From Rhyzopertha dominica (taxonomy: Eukaryota; Arthropoda; Insecta; Coleoptera; Bostrichidae): a DNA stretch of 64,000 bases. The translations under genes were made by a program, and so were the position numbers. Numbering within the stretch: the first letter of the stretch is position 1; each line of letters starts with the position of its first letter. The stretch spans positions 18,781,786-18,845,785 of the forward strand of contig QCXZ01000041.1 of NCBI GenBank assembly GCA_025024175.1, written 5' to 3'. Below the pieces are notes generated by a model. That model did not search any database. It saw only the letters and a program-made list of their open reading frames with translations, and was not told the origin of the DNA. Below are positions 13,001 to 23,836 of this stretch, in pieces.

Positions 13001-16000
13001 CAAAAGTACATCCATTACTGGAAGTATCCAGAAAAAAATAAAATTTACTATTAACAGATAGTTGAGTAGTTATGAGTTAGAGTTTTATTCGGATGGTATA
13101 CAAAGCTTGTCTGTGACTATAAAAAGTGCTTAAGGTGAACACAATTTGGAAAAAAGTCAATGCTATTAGGCTAACTCTGAATAGAGAATTTATTTAGTGA
13201 ATTGTATTATTTACTAACTAGAAAACAGTCTCTGAAAAAGTAAAAAAAAACAGGTGCTAGTACATACAAGGATAGGCCTCGTGTTGAATAATTTTTGGTT
13301 AGGCATGGAGCTTGAAATAAATTAGAACTACAATGTTTTTTATATGTTTATTCATTACTTACATAATTTAAAAGGTAATCGAAAGGACAAAATGGAAGAG
13401 AATTAGAACACTTTCATGGGCAGCACAAACCTCACCTGAGGGAATGGATGATTTGGGCTATGACCCTTCATTTGTGATTCTTTCAGTTTGTATACCCCAC
13501 AAATGTAATCCTTCAAATATTTTTGGTGCCTACGGCATAGATGGAGAGTGTACAGCGCTGGAGGACAATTACCAGCTCGACAGTGCAGACCTTTTATTCC
13601 TGTAAGACTTGTAATATTTAATTACAACATATGTATAATTGAGGACCGTTTTTTAAAACTCGATAACTGCAAGATTCGTCATATTGAGTTATATAATATT
13701 ATCCCTATGAAAATTCGATTGCCCGACGCTTGGTGATGTTAGTTCTTTCAAAACACGACGAAACGAATTTCTTCCGGTTTTTTAAATCTCGATAAGCGCA
13801 TCTAATTTATTAAAACTCGATAAATGAAAACCTTTCATTTGCGCATCAATTTCCGTTAACGCAGACGTTTTTTAATAATATTTTGCAAGAGTTTAAACAG
13901 GTTTGTTCTTGCAACCGACTTGCTTACAAACTTGTGGTGGTTGTTGCCTGTGCATATTCAATATGGATGGTGCAGATGAAGGTCAATACAGTAAAAAGGC
14001 GTGTTTGATAGAAAAGGGCAGGAAACACTCTATATCCCAACAAATATCTGGTCAGGATATGCAAAAAATTTTACGGTACTGCAGCACAAAGTTGAGCGAT
14101 CCTGATATTGGATGCAGTCATTCAAACAACAAAAGCAGAGTTGTGTGCAATGCAGGAGACCTAAACAGGAATGAAATAGTTGGTAAGCAGATTTTTATGT
14201 TTTGTTAATTGGTATAAATAACAATGAAATCCTAGTTTTCAGAAACTAAATATACTCAAACGCTAATAAAAAAATTGAACAGGATAAAATATTATTGAAA
14301 TACATGGACATAACTACGCTAAAACGAAAAACATCGGATTAATCGAGCAAGGTTCGCAAACGAATAGTTTCAGTAAAGTATTTTATTAGAACATCTAAAT
14401 GATATATTCCAGTTTGTGCATCTACTTTTCAAAAAGTTACTGGTATATAAAAATATGCATAATATATCCTCTTTATTCTACTGAAACTTTTTGTAGGTGC
14501 AAGCAAAGACAGACTGTCTGGGATTTTGAAAAAATATTTATCTGGGGAGTTGCTGGTAGAAAAACGTGGAGGTCGAAAACAAAAACAAATTGATAAAGAT
14601 ATAAGTGAGGCAGTCAAAAAACATATAAGCAGTTACAAGTGTAGAGAGTCTCACTACTCACGTTCCAAATGCAGGAGAAGTTATTTACCTCCAGAATTAA
14701 ATGTACAAAAGATGTATGCAGCTTTTTGTGGTAGCACAAACTTCAAATGTTTCTTGTCTAAGTACAAGACCAAAATTTCAACCTAGGCTTTGGAAATCCC
14801 CATTCTGACACGTGTTTTATTTGCAAAACCTTTTTGGTGGATATAAGGAAAACCAAAATCTTGGAAAAGAAAACTGAGCTGCGTGCCAAATACAGGCTTC
14901 ACAAGATGAGAGCAAAAGCATTTTTTAAATACCTGAACAATCAGTAAAAGTTTGTTTTGACTGCCAGCAGAATCAGCCTCTGCCCAAAATGTCCGTAGGT
15001 GAGGTATTCTATTCAAGACGAGTCTGGCTGTACAATTTGGGCGTTGTACATCACCACAAAAATAAATCAGGTCGGGGCAGTAATGAAATAGCTTCCGGCC
15101 TTCTGCATTATCTCAAGCAGCTGGAAAACAAATTACTTGAAGAGGGAAAAACGATCTCGTTTTGGAGTTGTTTTCTCATTCACGTAGCGCTCATAATAAG
15201 AATAGTATAATGATGGCCGTTCTTCACAACTTTTACAGAAATCGTAAGTTTTTAAACAGATATGTCATTTTTTTTCTATCAGAGGTCACAGCCCCCTGAT
15301 AGGGTTTTTTTTGTTTTGTTGCATTTGATTACTTTTAAACCCCACTTAATTTTAGTTGGATGCTGGCCTTTGCAGATATCGAGTAATGGTAGTTATCGAG
15401 TTTCGAAGAAACCTGCATCTTTCTTATTCGTTACAAAGAATGGCATATTTTTATTTTTGTCAATAAACTATGCTTATGCTTAACTAACCGACTCGTATTG
15501 TTTCTCTTATTTGTTGCCGATAGCAGTTCTTCAACACAGTAAAAATGCTCTCCTGAAAATGTTATTTTTTGCAATTATCGAGTTTTAAAGAAACGGTCCT
15601 CAATTGCATATTTAATATTTTTAACCAGTAAGACACATATGACATGCTTATCTTGTAGGGTATTCTTAGGGGTTATATTCTTCATGATTATTACAAGCAC
15701 ATCATACGACTGGTATTTACATCATTTCAGAAAAGGTAATGACGTGTATTGATCTATATATTTATGTTGTTGAGGAAGTTGTTTTCAGAAACATTATATC
15801 CAGTTTTGTTAACGTTCTCTCTCTATTCCAACGGAGAGAAGATATTTCAGTCATCACATGCTTCATCAGGACAAATTAAATGTTTCAACGGACTGAAAGT
15901 TATCAGTTTACTGTGGGTGATAGCGGGTCACAGATTTATGATGTATAATATGAGCGAAGGAATTGTAAGAAATTCTATAGACATTTACAGCGTAAGTATG

Positions 16001-19000
16001 GCAATCAACATTTGAGATCAGAACTTTAATTTTGTATTTTGTAGTGGTCAGGGAAATGGTATGCTGTTTATATAACAACAGCGCCATTGGCTGTCGATAC
16101 ATTCTTTTTTGTATCCGGTGCGTTGGTGGCGTTCATATTTCTTAGACAAATGAACAAGCCCGAAGCGAAGTTTAATTTTCTCCAATACTGCAGTCACAGA
16201 TATTTGAGGTAAATGTATGGGATTTTACTAAAAATAGTGAGAATAGTAGAAGTTTAAATGTGGAAATTGTTCATAGATCTTGTGTTGCTATAATAAAGAA
16301 CAAGCTCTGCCAACTAAAATTTTGCACTTTTAAAAATCTTCGATTTAGCCCTAGTTTTTAGCTTGAAATGGACCAAATTTTATCTTAATTTTAAACTTAT
16401 TTCTACATCCTTCTAGCTGCTAGAACCACCCCATTAAAAAAATTAAACAGTACGAGGAGTCGAGCGGCACATAATTTTGAAGTTATTGTCATTTGAACGA
16501 TACATTTTTTTGAGAGACACAAAATTGTTAAAGGGTCATTGCCATATTTTCGCAGTTGTCAATCCGGAACCTCTTCATTTAAATTGGAAACATGGGCTTT
16601 GTTGTAAAAAAAAACGTGCGCGTTAGCGTCCGATCCGAAGTCATCTTTTAATGTATGATAGGCCATCTATGAGAAAAATTTCCTCTCAAAAGGTCGAGTT
16701 CATCAGGTTGTTAAAAATCAAAAGTGTCATCTATGCAAAATAAAAACTTTTTCCAGAATTAAACGATGATGATCCGTATCGACATCTAAAGTTTAATATT
16801 TTACAATATTGGTTTCTCTGATAAAAGTAGGTCTATGCTGAACGGTGAAGTGAACATTAAGATTTGTAAATACCCGAAAAACTTGAACCGTGAAGGTAGC
16901 TGTCACCTTTCCAGGGTCGTGTTTCAGTCACATAATGGCTATCCCAATTTCACAATTACAATGTGCGGTATATATAAATAACACACTTTGAATAATTGCA
17001 TTCTATATCGCAGTCAAAAATAATAATGCATGCGCGGGGCTGTCGTTTGCACCTGAGGGTACTATTCTAAAGCATCTACCTAAATGTGTTTGGAATTCTC
17101 GATCCATTCTGGTTTGATTAGCTTCATTTAAGCACGATGGCTTCACTGAAACCAACATCTATAACGTCATTACTCCCGGCTACAACTAGTTATGGCCCTT
17201 TTGGGCCTTTCCATTATTCATCTAGTTTGTATTCCGACCATTTTTGTTAGTAGAATTGTAGAAATTTGGTCCTAGAAGCCATCTGTGTTGGACTCTGTTG
17301 TATTTCATCCTTATTTGGTCAGATAATTTTATCAGTTGGCTGGTTGTTCAAACATGAGGTCCGCAGTCAATTATTTTGCAGAAAAAACACTACTTGGTGT
17401 TTTTCAGCCCTGTCGCATATTATGTACTCAAAGCAGTGTCAACAATATCGCGTCAACAATTCATTGTCGACGTGTCCCGTGTCGGCAATGGCGTCACGGC
17501 CGATTAATTTAGTGATTAGCATAAAAGTCTCTGTTTTAAAATAAAATGTTATAATATTAGCTATGGCTTTGTAGTCTCGCTGACCCATTGTTCTTTATTA
17601 TAGTTCCGCAAAAAATATTTCCGTGTGTTATTGTTCATTTTAATTAATTCAGATTTTATCTGCTCCTGTTGCATTTTCTACCCGTCATACTTAATATACT
17701 TTAGAGTCTTAGAGTCTTTAGAGTACTAGTTTTAAACAGATAACGCACGCGCAACTACAGCTACACAAACATAACCTAACTTTTGAATAGAATGCTGTCA
17801 CTGAGTATTTATAAATGGCGGTTGGGAGGCAAACATTGGCAGTGTCATAAGGAGTTTTACGACTTTTTATAATTTTGCCATACATTTGTTTATAGTGAAT
17901 TGTGTGAGCCGAAGTAATAGAGATCAAGTTCAGATTTACAGAATACCGGCTGTTTTGAAGTACATTTATGAACCTGAATTATCTTAATTATATGCTTTAA
18001 GACACTGAGTGTCTTTAAACATCATAATAAGATAATATTTTGTCGGATATATCGCTGTCTCTTGAAAACACTGACAAAAAATTAATAGCCTGACGTTTCG
18101 ATTATACCTGTAATCTTTGTCAATGACGAAGAACCTCAAAATTTGCCTGACACAAGTTCAAACAAAATTTTGAAAGTAAATAAACATATCATAATTCCTA
18201 CACATATCAAGTTGACGCTGAACTGGCGATGGTAAAAAACAAGTGCTGTCAAATTATAAAAGTCTATCATTGGGATATCACTTAGCTGTAATATAGAATG
18301 CGGGTAGTTCACTTGTTCACTGTAGCTGAATTATATCAAAATTCAAACTGTGCGAAAAAACTTATCTATGACAACTAGGATATAACACTTGCCACTAGTC
18401 AGAGTGTTCAAATGGCCCACCTACATCGTTGGTTATGATGAAGGGAACGTCAACGTTATACTGGTGTATACGTCTTCGTCGTCGTGTCTTGAAACACTGA
18501 TTCTTCTGCACATATCGCATTTTCTGTAATATTTTCAACGTTCTCATATGAAATCGATTTGAATAGCTTTATAACGTCGTTAGTCCGTGCCTACTTTGCA
18601 GGGAGGCGTTATGAAAGGGAAAAAGCAGCAAGAACATCCTCCAGGAGCGGTGATGTGGTGGCCGCATGGTTGGGGTACGCCCGGCAGAGCGTTACAGCTT
18701 CAAATTCTTGCAATTTGTCATGATATACCTTCCCTAATATCTCTATCATTGTATCTGTTCGTGTATAATCAAACTAGCTACATATGTCTACTACCGTTTC
18801 CCTTACATACGTCTCAGGGATGCTTCTCGAACAGCTACTTAGAACTGTCTCGAAATTCATTATTGTCAAAGCCGATGCCGATGGGTCTGTATTGTGACTG
18901 TATTTTTTTTTATTATTTTATTAATACAATGCAGTGGTGAACTTTTTAACATCTATTAAGTTTAAATTAGTGTTATCATTTGATTGCATTTTGCTAACTG

Positions 19001-21833
19001 TTCCTTATTTAAAACTTGATTTACGTACTTTTATAGTAAGTTGTAGGTTGGTTACTTTTTTTTCCTGATAGGTCATTCTCTAGTTTAATTTGTCTTATCG
19101 TTGCAGGCTTACTCCACCTGTGTTGGTCCTTTATTTCTTTCATGTAACTATTGCTAGAAGACTTGGATCAGGCCCTACCTGGAATGCTAATTTCGATCAA
19201 ATACAACAATCCTGCTTGAATAACTGGTGGCAATTTCTGACTTACATACAGAATTATATCCCACATAAAATGACAGTAAGTCTAATACTCTTAACACAAT
19301 AACAATAAATGTACCTTGCGTTTTTGTTCCAGTGCCTTGGACATACTTGGTATATTTCTTTAGATATGCAAGCATTCATATTGTCACCACTGCTCCTAAT
19401 ACCTGTAGCAAAGTATCCAAAAGTTGCAATACATGGTCTACTGCCTTTTGTTTTAGCTGTCTCAATTTTAACTCCTATTATTATCATTTACATCTTTGAC
19501 ATAAAATAGTAAGTACTAGCGTGAACCTAAGGCTACCATATTCCGAAGGAACAGATATAAATCTCATTTTTTACATACAGCTACACTCCACAATATTTCG
19601 GCATGTACTACTTCTTCACCCATAACAGGTTAGCTCCCTATGTCATAGGACTTGCATTTGGGATATTTTTATTTAAGAAGCCGCTAGGAGAATCGAAGAT
19701 AACTATAAGTCGTGTAAGTTTTACATAACAAATAATGGCATGAACAACAATTAATTTGATTTAGAAGATACATCTGACTGCATGGGGAACTGCATTAACA
19801 ATTATGGGTGTAATTATGCTCAGCCTTAACAACGTAGTAGAAAATGGTGACACTATCGAGACTGCGTTCTACATGGGCTTGAATCGTCCAGCATGGGCTA
19901 TATGTTTGTGTTGGATTTCATTCGCTTGCATCTACGGCTATGGTGGTAAGAATTCGGTGCAATAGCTATTTTTAAACTTTTAAGTGTTACATGATTAAAT
20001 GGGGCTGCCAGACTTAAACTGAATCCTTCCTTGCTTGTACCCCACTTGATTGCTTAATAAAAACAAAGTTTTAAAACAAAGAGAGATAAGAGTCAGAACA
20101 TGCAAGGAAAGGTGCACTCATTTGGTACATTCAGAAACTGCTCTTTGTATTCCTGTAATAACTTGTTTAATATAATATAGTCGGCTGCAACTAAACGACA
20201 AATAGTTTCTTTGAGATGGTTAACCACCTCTAGTTAAACTTTTAATTTAACTGTAAAAATCATCGGCTATCAAATTATCACCACGAACTAAGTTTAATTT
20301 ACATGTCTTGCACCTCAACTTTTTTTTGTGCTACGTATGCACAGTAACTCTTAAATAATTTATGGGAAGCAATAAATGTCTTACTCCTTCATTGTCTTCT
20401 GCAAGTACGTCAAACTGTGGCAAAAATAATTATCCAAAAAACATTTACATCCAAATTTTCAGAAAAAGAATCTACATTTAGATATAACATCAAATGTTCT
20501 AGATTTTAACGTTAAAGGAGACTGGGTTCTAATGGATTTGTTTAAAATTTTCCTAGTAATATATAATTTATGTTCAACTCATTCAAACAATCTGAAATTA
20601 TTTTTCTAAACTATACGGAACGCCGTTTTACTCTTTATTTGGAAAAATAGTAAAGTACCACAAAAATAAACTGTAGTGGTTAATACGGAATAAAAATTAT
20701 GTTTTTAAAGGAATATTAAAATTAAAACTGTGCTTATTGAACCTTGGCAGCAGTTGCGAAAAGGCGGCACTAAGAATAATTCAGATATCAGCGCCGCCCG
20801 CATTACATGAATCGTTTTTAGAAACCGTATAGATAGTAACACAAATTATATAAAGAATGGATAATATTCTTTTATTTAAAATAATTTTCAAATTAAATAA
20901 GTATCAATTAAATTCTCAACGTTTTTGGGTTTGTTGAATTTTTGCCACAGTTATATTTTTAATGGTTTACATATTTCTTGTACTCAAATATACATTTTAA
21001 GTCATTGTTGAATTTATTAGATAGTTTCACTTCCACGCACTTTTTTTTAAGATTCACACGTTGCCTTTAAGTATTTGCTTTATTCTTGCATCCGTTGGAA
21101 ATAAACTACTTATTTAATACAAGTTATTTTCTGAGATACTCAATTTGTGTGATACTTTATTTCTCGGATACATTTCAAACAACAAAACATGTGAAATTAT
21201 TTAGTTATTTAAATATTGGTAGAAGATGCACATAACATGGGCTATGTAACAGTGCCCATCGTTTTGCGTAGCCAAAACTATTCTTTTAAATAATGTCGTT
21301 ATAACCTATTAACCACCGTGCTCGTTAGTCTTTTGCTAAATTTGGTCTGCTATAAAACTGGAAACATAGGTACTTATGTGTTTTAGGAATTATAAACTGG
21401 TTTCTGTCCTCTCCAATTTTTGAAGTTCTGGCAAAGTTCTGTTATTCCTCTTATTTGGTTCACGTTACCATTATAATGATAAGTATAAATCAACAACCCT
21501 TTCCCTATTATTTCTCCGATTATGAAGCGGTAAGTATGACCAATTGCGATGCAAAAATTGTAAGTGAATATTCCAAAATTTCTATTTGTAGCTTTATAAA
21601 ATTTGTGGCGACGTTTATGGACATTTTCTTTCGAATACCCTGTACTCGAGATTGAAAGAGCTATATTAGGACGTGGTAATAAAACGACTACAAATCGATT
21701 GATATTAGAATAATATTTTGCTTTTTAAGGTTCGAAAAACCCGAGTAATGTTTCTAATAATGAAGCTACATTGAAAGACAACGCATTAGAGGATGTCCAC
21801 ATTCCTGCAAACGATATGAAAATTAGACTATAA
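7001..21833 (+). CDS. NRF-6-like acyltransferase, copy B (frameshifted at the C-terminus)
   Basis: Nearly complete NRF plus acyltransferase-3 gene. Exons: 7001-7159, 8459-8664, 13375-13601, 15659-15735, 15789-15991, 16045-16208, 19107-19275, 19333-19508, 19581-19713, 19765-19945, 21387-21529, 21592-21675, 21730-21833. The first listed exon starts in phase 1, so an upstream signal-peptide exon is missing. Motifs in order: SCYIQARRLF and GWALK in the NRF domain, LDASGSIPSGMYSGNAYDFG and GKYC, then VCIPHKCNP, the helix-1 exon VFLGVIFFMIITSTSYDWY, NGLKVISLLWVIAGHRFMMY (His after WV), APLAVDTFFFVSGAL, HRYLRLTP, NCLNNWW..., CLGHTWYISLDMQAF. The penultimate exon is 84 nt where copies A and C have 109. 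The 25-nt loss shifts the frame and gives a stop after KELY; the original frame resumes in EYPVLEIER and in the intact last exon. It is either a recent pseudogene or a protein with a shortened C-terminus. AATAAA at 21855. Confidence 0.8.
9000..9140. repeat. Dispersed repeat, copy 1
   Basis: Shares an ordered run of similar blocks with 20735-20860: AACCTT, TTGC-AAAAGGCG, GAATT-AGA-ATCA-CGCC, GCAT-ACATGA/GCATGAGTC and TAGAAACC. It lies in an intron of copy B, as does its partner. Family unknown. Confidence 0.45.
9260..9409. mobile_element. 150 bp MITE, PIF/Harbinger-like
   Basis: Near-palindromic element. The left end GGCCCGGGTGCACAAAC mirrors the right end, which reads AGACCGGTTGCACAAAC on the opposite strand; the similarity continues through the GGATCAAAT block. 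It is flanked by TAA on both sides (9257-9259 and 9410-9412), a TWA-type 3 bp duplication typical of PIF/Harbinger MITEs. It lies in an intron of copy B and has no coding capacity. Confidence 0.6.
10163..10212. repeat. AAT-rich microsatellite
   Basis: Interrupted run of AAT/ATAATA units in the second visible intron of copy B. Confidence 0.6.
10320..11555. mobile_element. Long inverted-repeat element (arms about 250-300 bp)
   Basis: The left arm (about 10320-10615) matches the reverse complement of the right arm (about 11230-11555). Shared blocks in order include TACACTTTTCACTT, GAAAAGTAGTGCCGTTAGAAA, TGCCAATGACCCTTA/TGCCAATGAC, GGTCATTTTTGCA, TGTTAGG and TTTGAAACCAG. The arms are diverged, with small indels. 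The middle (about 615 bp) shows no gene. Such long TIRs are seen in Foldback and MULE-type elements; the family is not assigned. It lies in an intron of copy B. Confidence 0.6.
11861..11898 (-). ncRNA. Possible hammerhead-like motif
   Basis: On the minus strand: CTGAAAA, then a 6-bp hairpin (GCTCAC / GTGAGC), then GAAACGTC. This follows the hammerhead core order CUGANGA - stem II - GAAA, with an A instead of the conserved G in the first box. Similar motifs are known in retroelements, including Penelope-like ones. It is probably a degenerate remnant; whether it can cleave is unknown. Confidence 0.3.
12230..12860 (+). repeat. Degenerate minisatellite, about 110-147 bp unit
   Basis: About five imperfect units. 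Each carries a 'TGTGG-ACATTG-CGTAAC' block, a 'GTCTCGCGGTGGAGAT' block, 'AAAATCGACGTTTCGAG', a 'GAATATTCTGGAAAATT' block and 'AGACGAAAGAAC'. Anchors at about 12261, 12370, 12517, 12626 and 12743. The same family occurs inverted at 34600-35250. Confidence 0.7.
13637..15605 (+). mobile_element. TIR DNA transposon with a spliced transposase-like gene, in an intron of copy B
   Basis: The ends are inverted copies: AATTGAGGACCGTTT followed by TTTAAAACTCGATAA at the left, and the mirror image ending CGGTCCTCAATT at 15605. The ACTCGATAA motif recurs inside both ends (about 13785, 13815, 15378 and 15392), which looks like an array of binding sites for its own transposase. The element starts 35 bp after the donor at 13601 and ends 53 bp before the acceptor at 15659, so it makes up nearly the whole intron. 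The internal gene is listed separately. Superfamily not established; the flanking duplication is not clear (GTAT / GCAT as a possible 4 bp). Confidence 0.75.
13927..15245 (+). pseudogene. Transposase-like gene of the 13637-15605 element (broken)
   Basis: First exon about 13927-14180 (CGGCCLCIF, then KKACLIEKGRKHS) with a donor near 14181; second from about 14497 (acceptor TTTTGTAG) reading GASKDRLSG, LLVEKRGGRKQKQIDKDI, SHYSRSKCRRSYLPPELN, then after frame changes NLGFGNPHSDTCFIC, CQQNQPLPKMSVGEVFYSR, GRGSNEIASGLLHYL and a final HNKNSIMMAVLHNF. I recognise this order from uncharacterised arthropod transposon proteins: KRG-NR-like linker, HYSR...YL..LN, FG.P.SDTC..C, QQN.PLP...VFY.R, N.EV.S.L and QNKN. 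At least three frame breaks and stops are present. It is probably a DDE-type transposase relic; Sola-like ancestry is only a guess. Confidence 0.55.
16209..19106. other. Large intron of copy B
   Basis: 2.9 kb intron without a convincing gene. It holds a hammerhead-like motif at 18091-18127 (minus strand). An open frame at 18587-18940 shows no family features. No clear transposon ends were found. Confidence 0.5.
18091..18127 (-). ncRNA. Possible hammerhead-like motif, second occurrence
   Basis: On the minus strand: TTGACAA, then a hairpin (GATTAC / ATAATC, imperfect), then GAAACGTCAGGC. It has the same arrangement as 11861-11898 and ends in the same GAAACGTCAG, but the first box is more degenerate. 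Likely a remnant of the same kind of retroelement end. Confidence 0.25.
20735..20860. repeat. Dispersed repeat, copy 2
   Basis: Diverged partner of 9000-9140, in the 1.4 kb intron of copy B between 19945 and 21387. Shared blocks are listed there. Confidence 0.45.
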
Positions 21834-22443
21834 GCAACAACACAGCAGAAAGAAAATAAATGCCCCTAACTATATTTAAATTTTCTGAAGCAATACATTA
21901 TCATGTTATTTTTAATAATAAAAAATTGTTTCTTGTTCTTATTCAGTTTATGGAGCGGAACGTTGCTGTTGCATACCTACTTAAAGCTTATAAGTAACAG
22001 TAACATACGACAGAAAAAAGTACCTTGTGAATGAGAGTGGAAACTTTGTAGATCGTTCAAAAACTTAGAAGCTTAGAACTGTAGAATTGTCTAGATTTCG
22101 TGTAAATTGATGTGTTAGTGGTTATGTTTACTGTAGATATAGTATATGTACATGTATACGGAATTTTATGTCTTCCGATGTCATTTTTGATTATTTTAAA
22201 GTGTATAAGGTCTAAACTGTGGTATGCTAATTTTAACAGTGAGTTATGTTCAGGTGTTTGTTAATATTACAAACCTAATTTAAAAACTGTTACCTGTTCA
22301 AATGTAATAAATATAATCAGTGTATGAAGATGGCACTGACATACCAAATTTTTAGGTGTAATATCGGTAGTAGAACAGACGTAATAATAAACATAAATAC
22401 AATATTTCACTGTAACTGTGAACGTTTTAAGGTATAGAAAGAT

Positions 22444-23636
22444 TTATAAGTCAGTCCTGACCCATAGTATTGCGCGAAACCGTATAATTCTCTTTAATTT
22501 TGAAAAACACCGTTCGCTATCGACCGTCGTCATTGGAATGGTACAAATAATTTTTAAAAGTTTAATAGTTTCAGGAAACACGCTGCCTAAATTATTTTGC
22601 ATCAAAAACTGAAAAACATAANCGGCNCCATTTGCATTNCGAAAATCTTCTCGGCGATAAATTGTCATTAACTCGTGTTTAATTGTAATCGTGTTTAAAT
22701 CATATTTGTCGGGAAATGATTTGCTGTATTCTTGGAAGCAAAAAGATTCAAGAAGGACGCCTCTAAAAATCCCTCGAAAAGAATCTATTACATACATTCG
22801 TAATTATTACTTCGCAAACTTCTTTAGTCATCTGTTTGTTACCATCAATAAAACACTCGCTTTGAAGGCACGGTTGCTTCAGGAATGTCAACGTCCAACT
22901 CGTCCCCAATTTTTTGAACCAAAGTCGAAAATGCGGAGATTGAATTCTTAATCTTAAGGCTATCTAACTGGAGCTGCTGCAGCAATGAAATCTGCTGATT
23001 ATATTTGTTCCCGAATAAATCCGTGACTTACCGCTAAGAGTTCGTTTTGTATCTTTTGGATAGGCCTGAAAAAAAAACTAGTTTTAGAGTGTTCGATATG
23101 AGATTTTAACGTGTCAATTTCCGCCATTAAACTAACCAAAACCCTTAAAAATGCCCGGATTCTGACTATCTACTCTTTCATCGTGACCGTGCAAAGCTAG
23201 CTCAAAAGCTCCACAAAATTTAATGCAATCAATTAAACGACCAAATATGTAACGATTTTGTTTAACCGCTTCTTTATGTTTCAAAATTTCAAGTCGTAAG
23301 CACTGCTTAGTTGATTCTAGCGAGGAATTTAAATGTTTTTGACAAATTGAATGTTTTTTAATTTTTTCGCCCAGATGCTTCAAATCCGTAACTCCCGTCT
23401 TAACCCAGGCCGGATCGCAATTGTCACCTACCATTAGTAAGCAAACAAAACAAAACAAACAACGAATTACTCTTGTAGCAGCCACATAACCAAATATCAT
23501 TTGCGTACATACTAGAATTAAAATTTCTTTTAACAGTTTTACCTTTTACGACGGCTTGGTTTTGTAAGTTAAGGACATGACGAAGAGACGCCATAAGTAC
23601 GAAAATGGAACTCGAAATCTTTATTTGCATCGTCAC
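22444..23636 (-). pseudogene. hAT-family transposase relic (ZMYM1/TTF-type)
   Basis: Broken minus-strand coding sequence. The N-terminal part (23500-23132) reads DPAWVKTGVTDLKHLGEKIKKH, SICQKHLNSSLE and LHGHDERVDSQNPGIF, the arrangement seen in TTF/ZMYM1-like hAT transposases (CxxPAW, HxxS..H, FRGHDE). The C-terminal part (22797-22444) contains IPMTTVDSERCFSKLKRI, the hAT dimerisation domain signature. The middle catalytic region is largely missing, and there are frame breaks and several Ns. It belongs to the element whose right end is near 25781. Confidence 0.7.
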
Positions 23637-23836
23637 TCAGTGCTGCCACGGAAACGATACAAATGGAAATTGCGAGTTCCATTTTCGTACTTGTGGCGCC
23701 TTTGTATAAGAATGCGTCAAACCCTTGCACTGCGCCACTGCCTGCAACAAAAAATGAAATTGGGGCATAAGACTACACTGCACGTCAAGAATTAATAAAA
23801 GATTAGACCTATTGAGTTATTTACTTAATCCGGGAT

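Noticed and set aside
18587..18940. 117-codon plus-strand frame in an intron of copy B
   Set aside because: No domain, no splice support; the start is interior to the intron.
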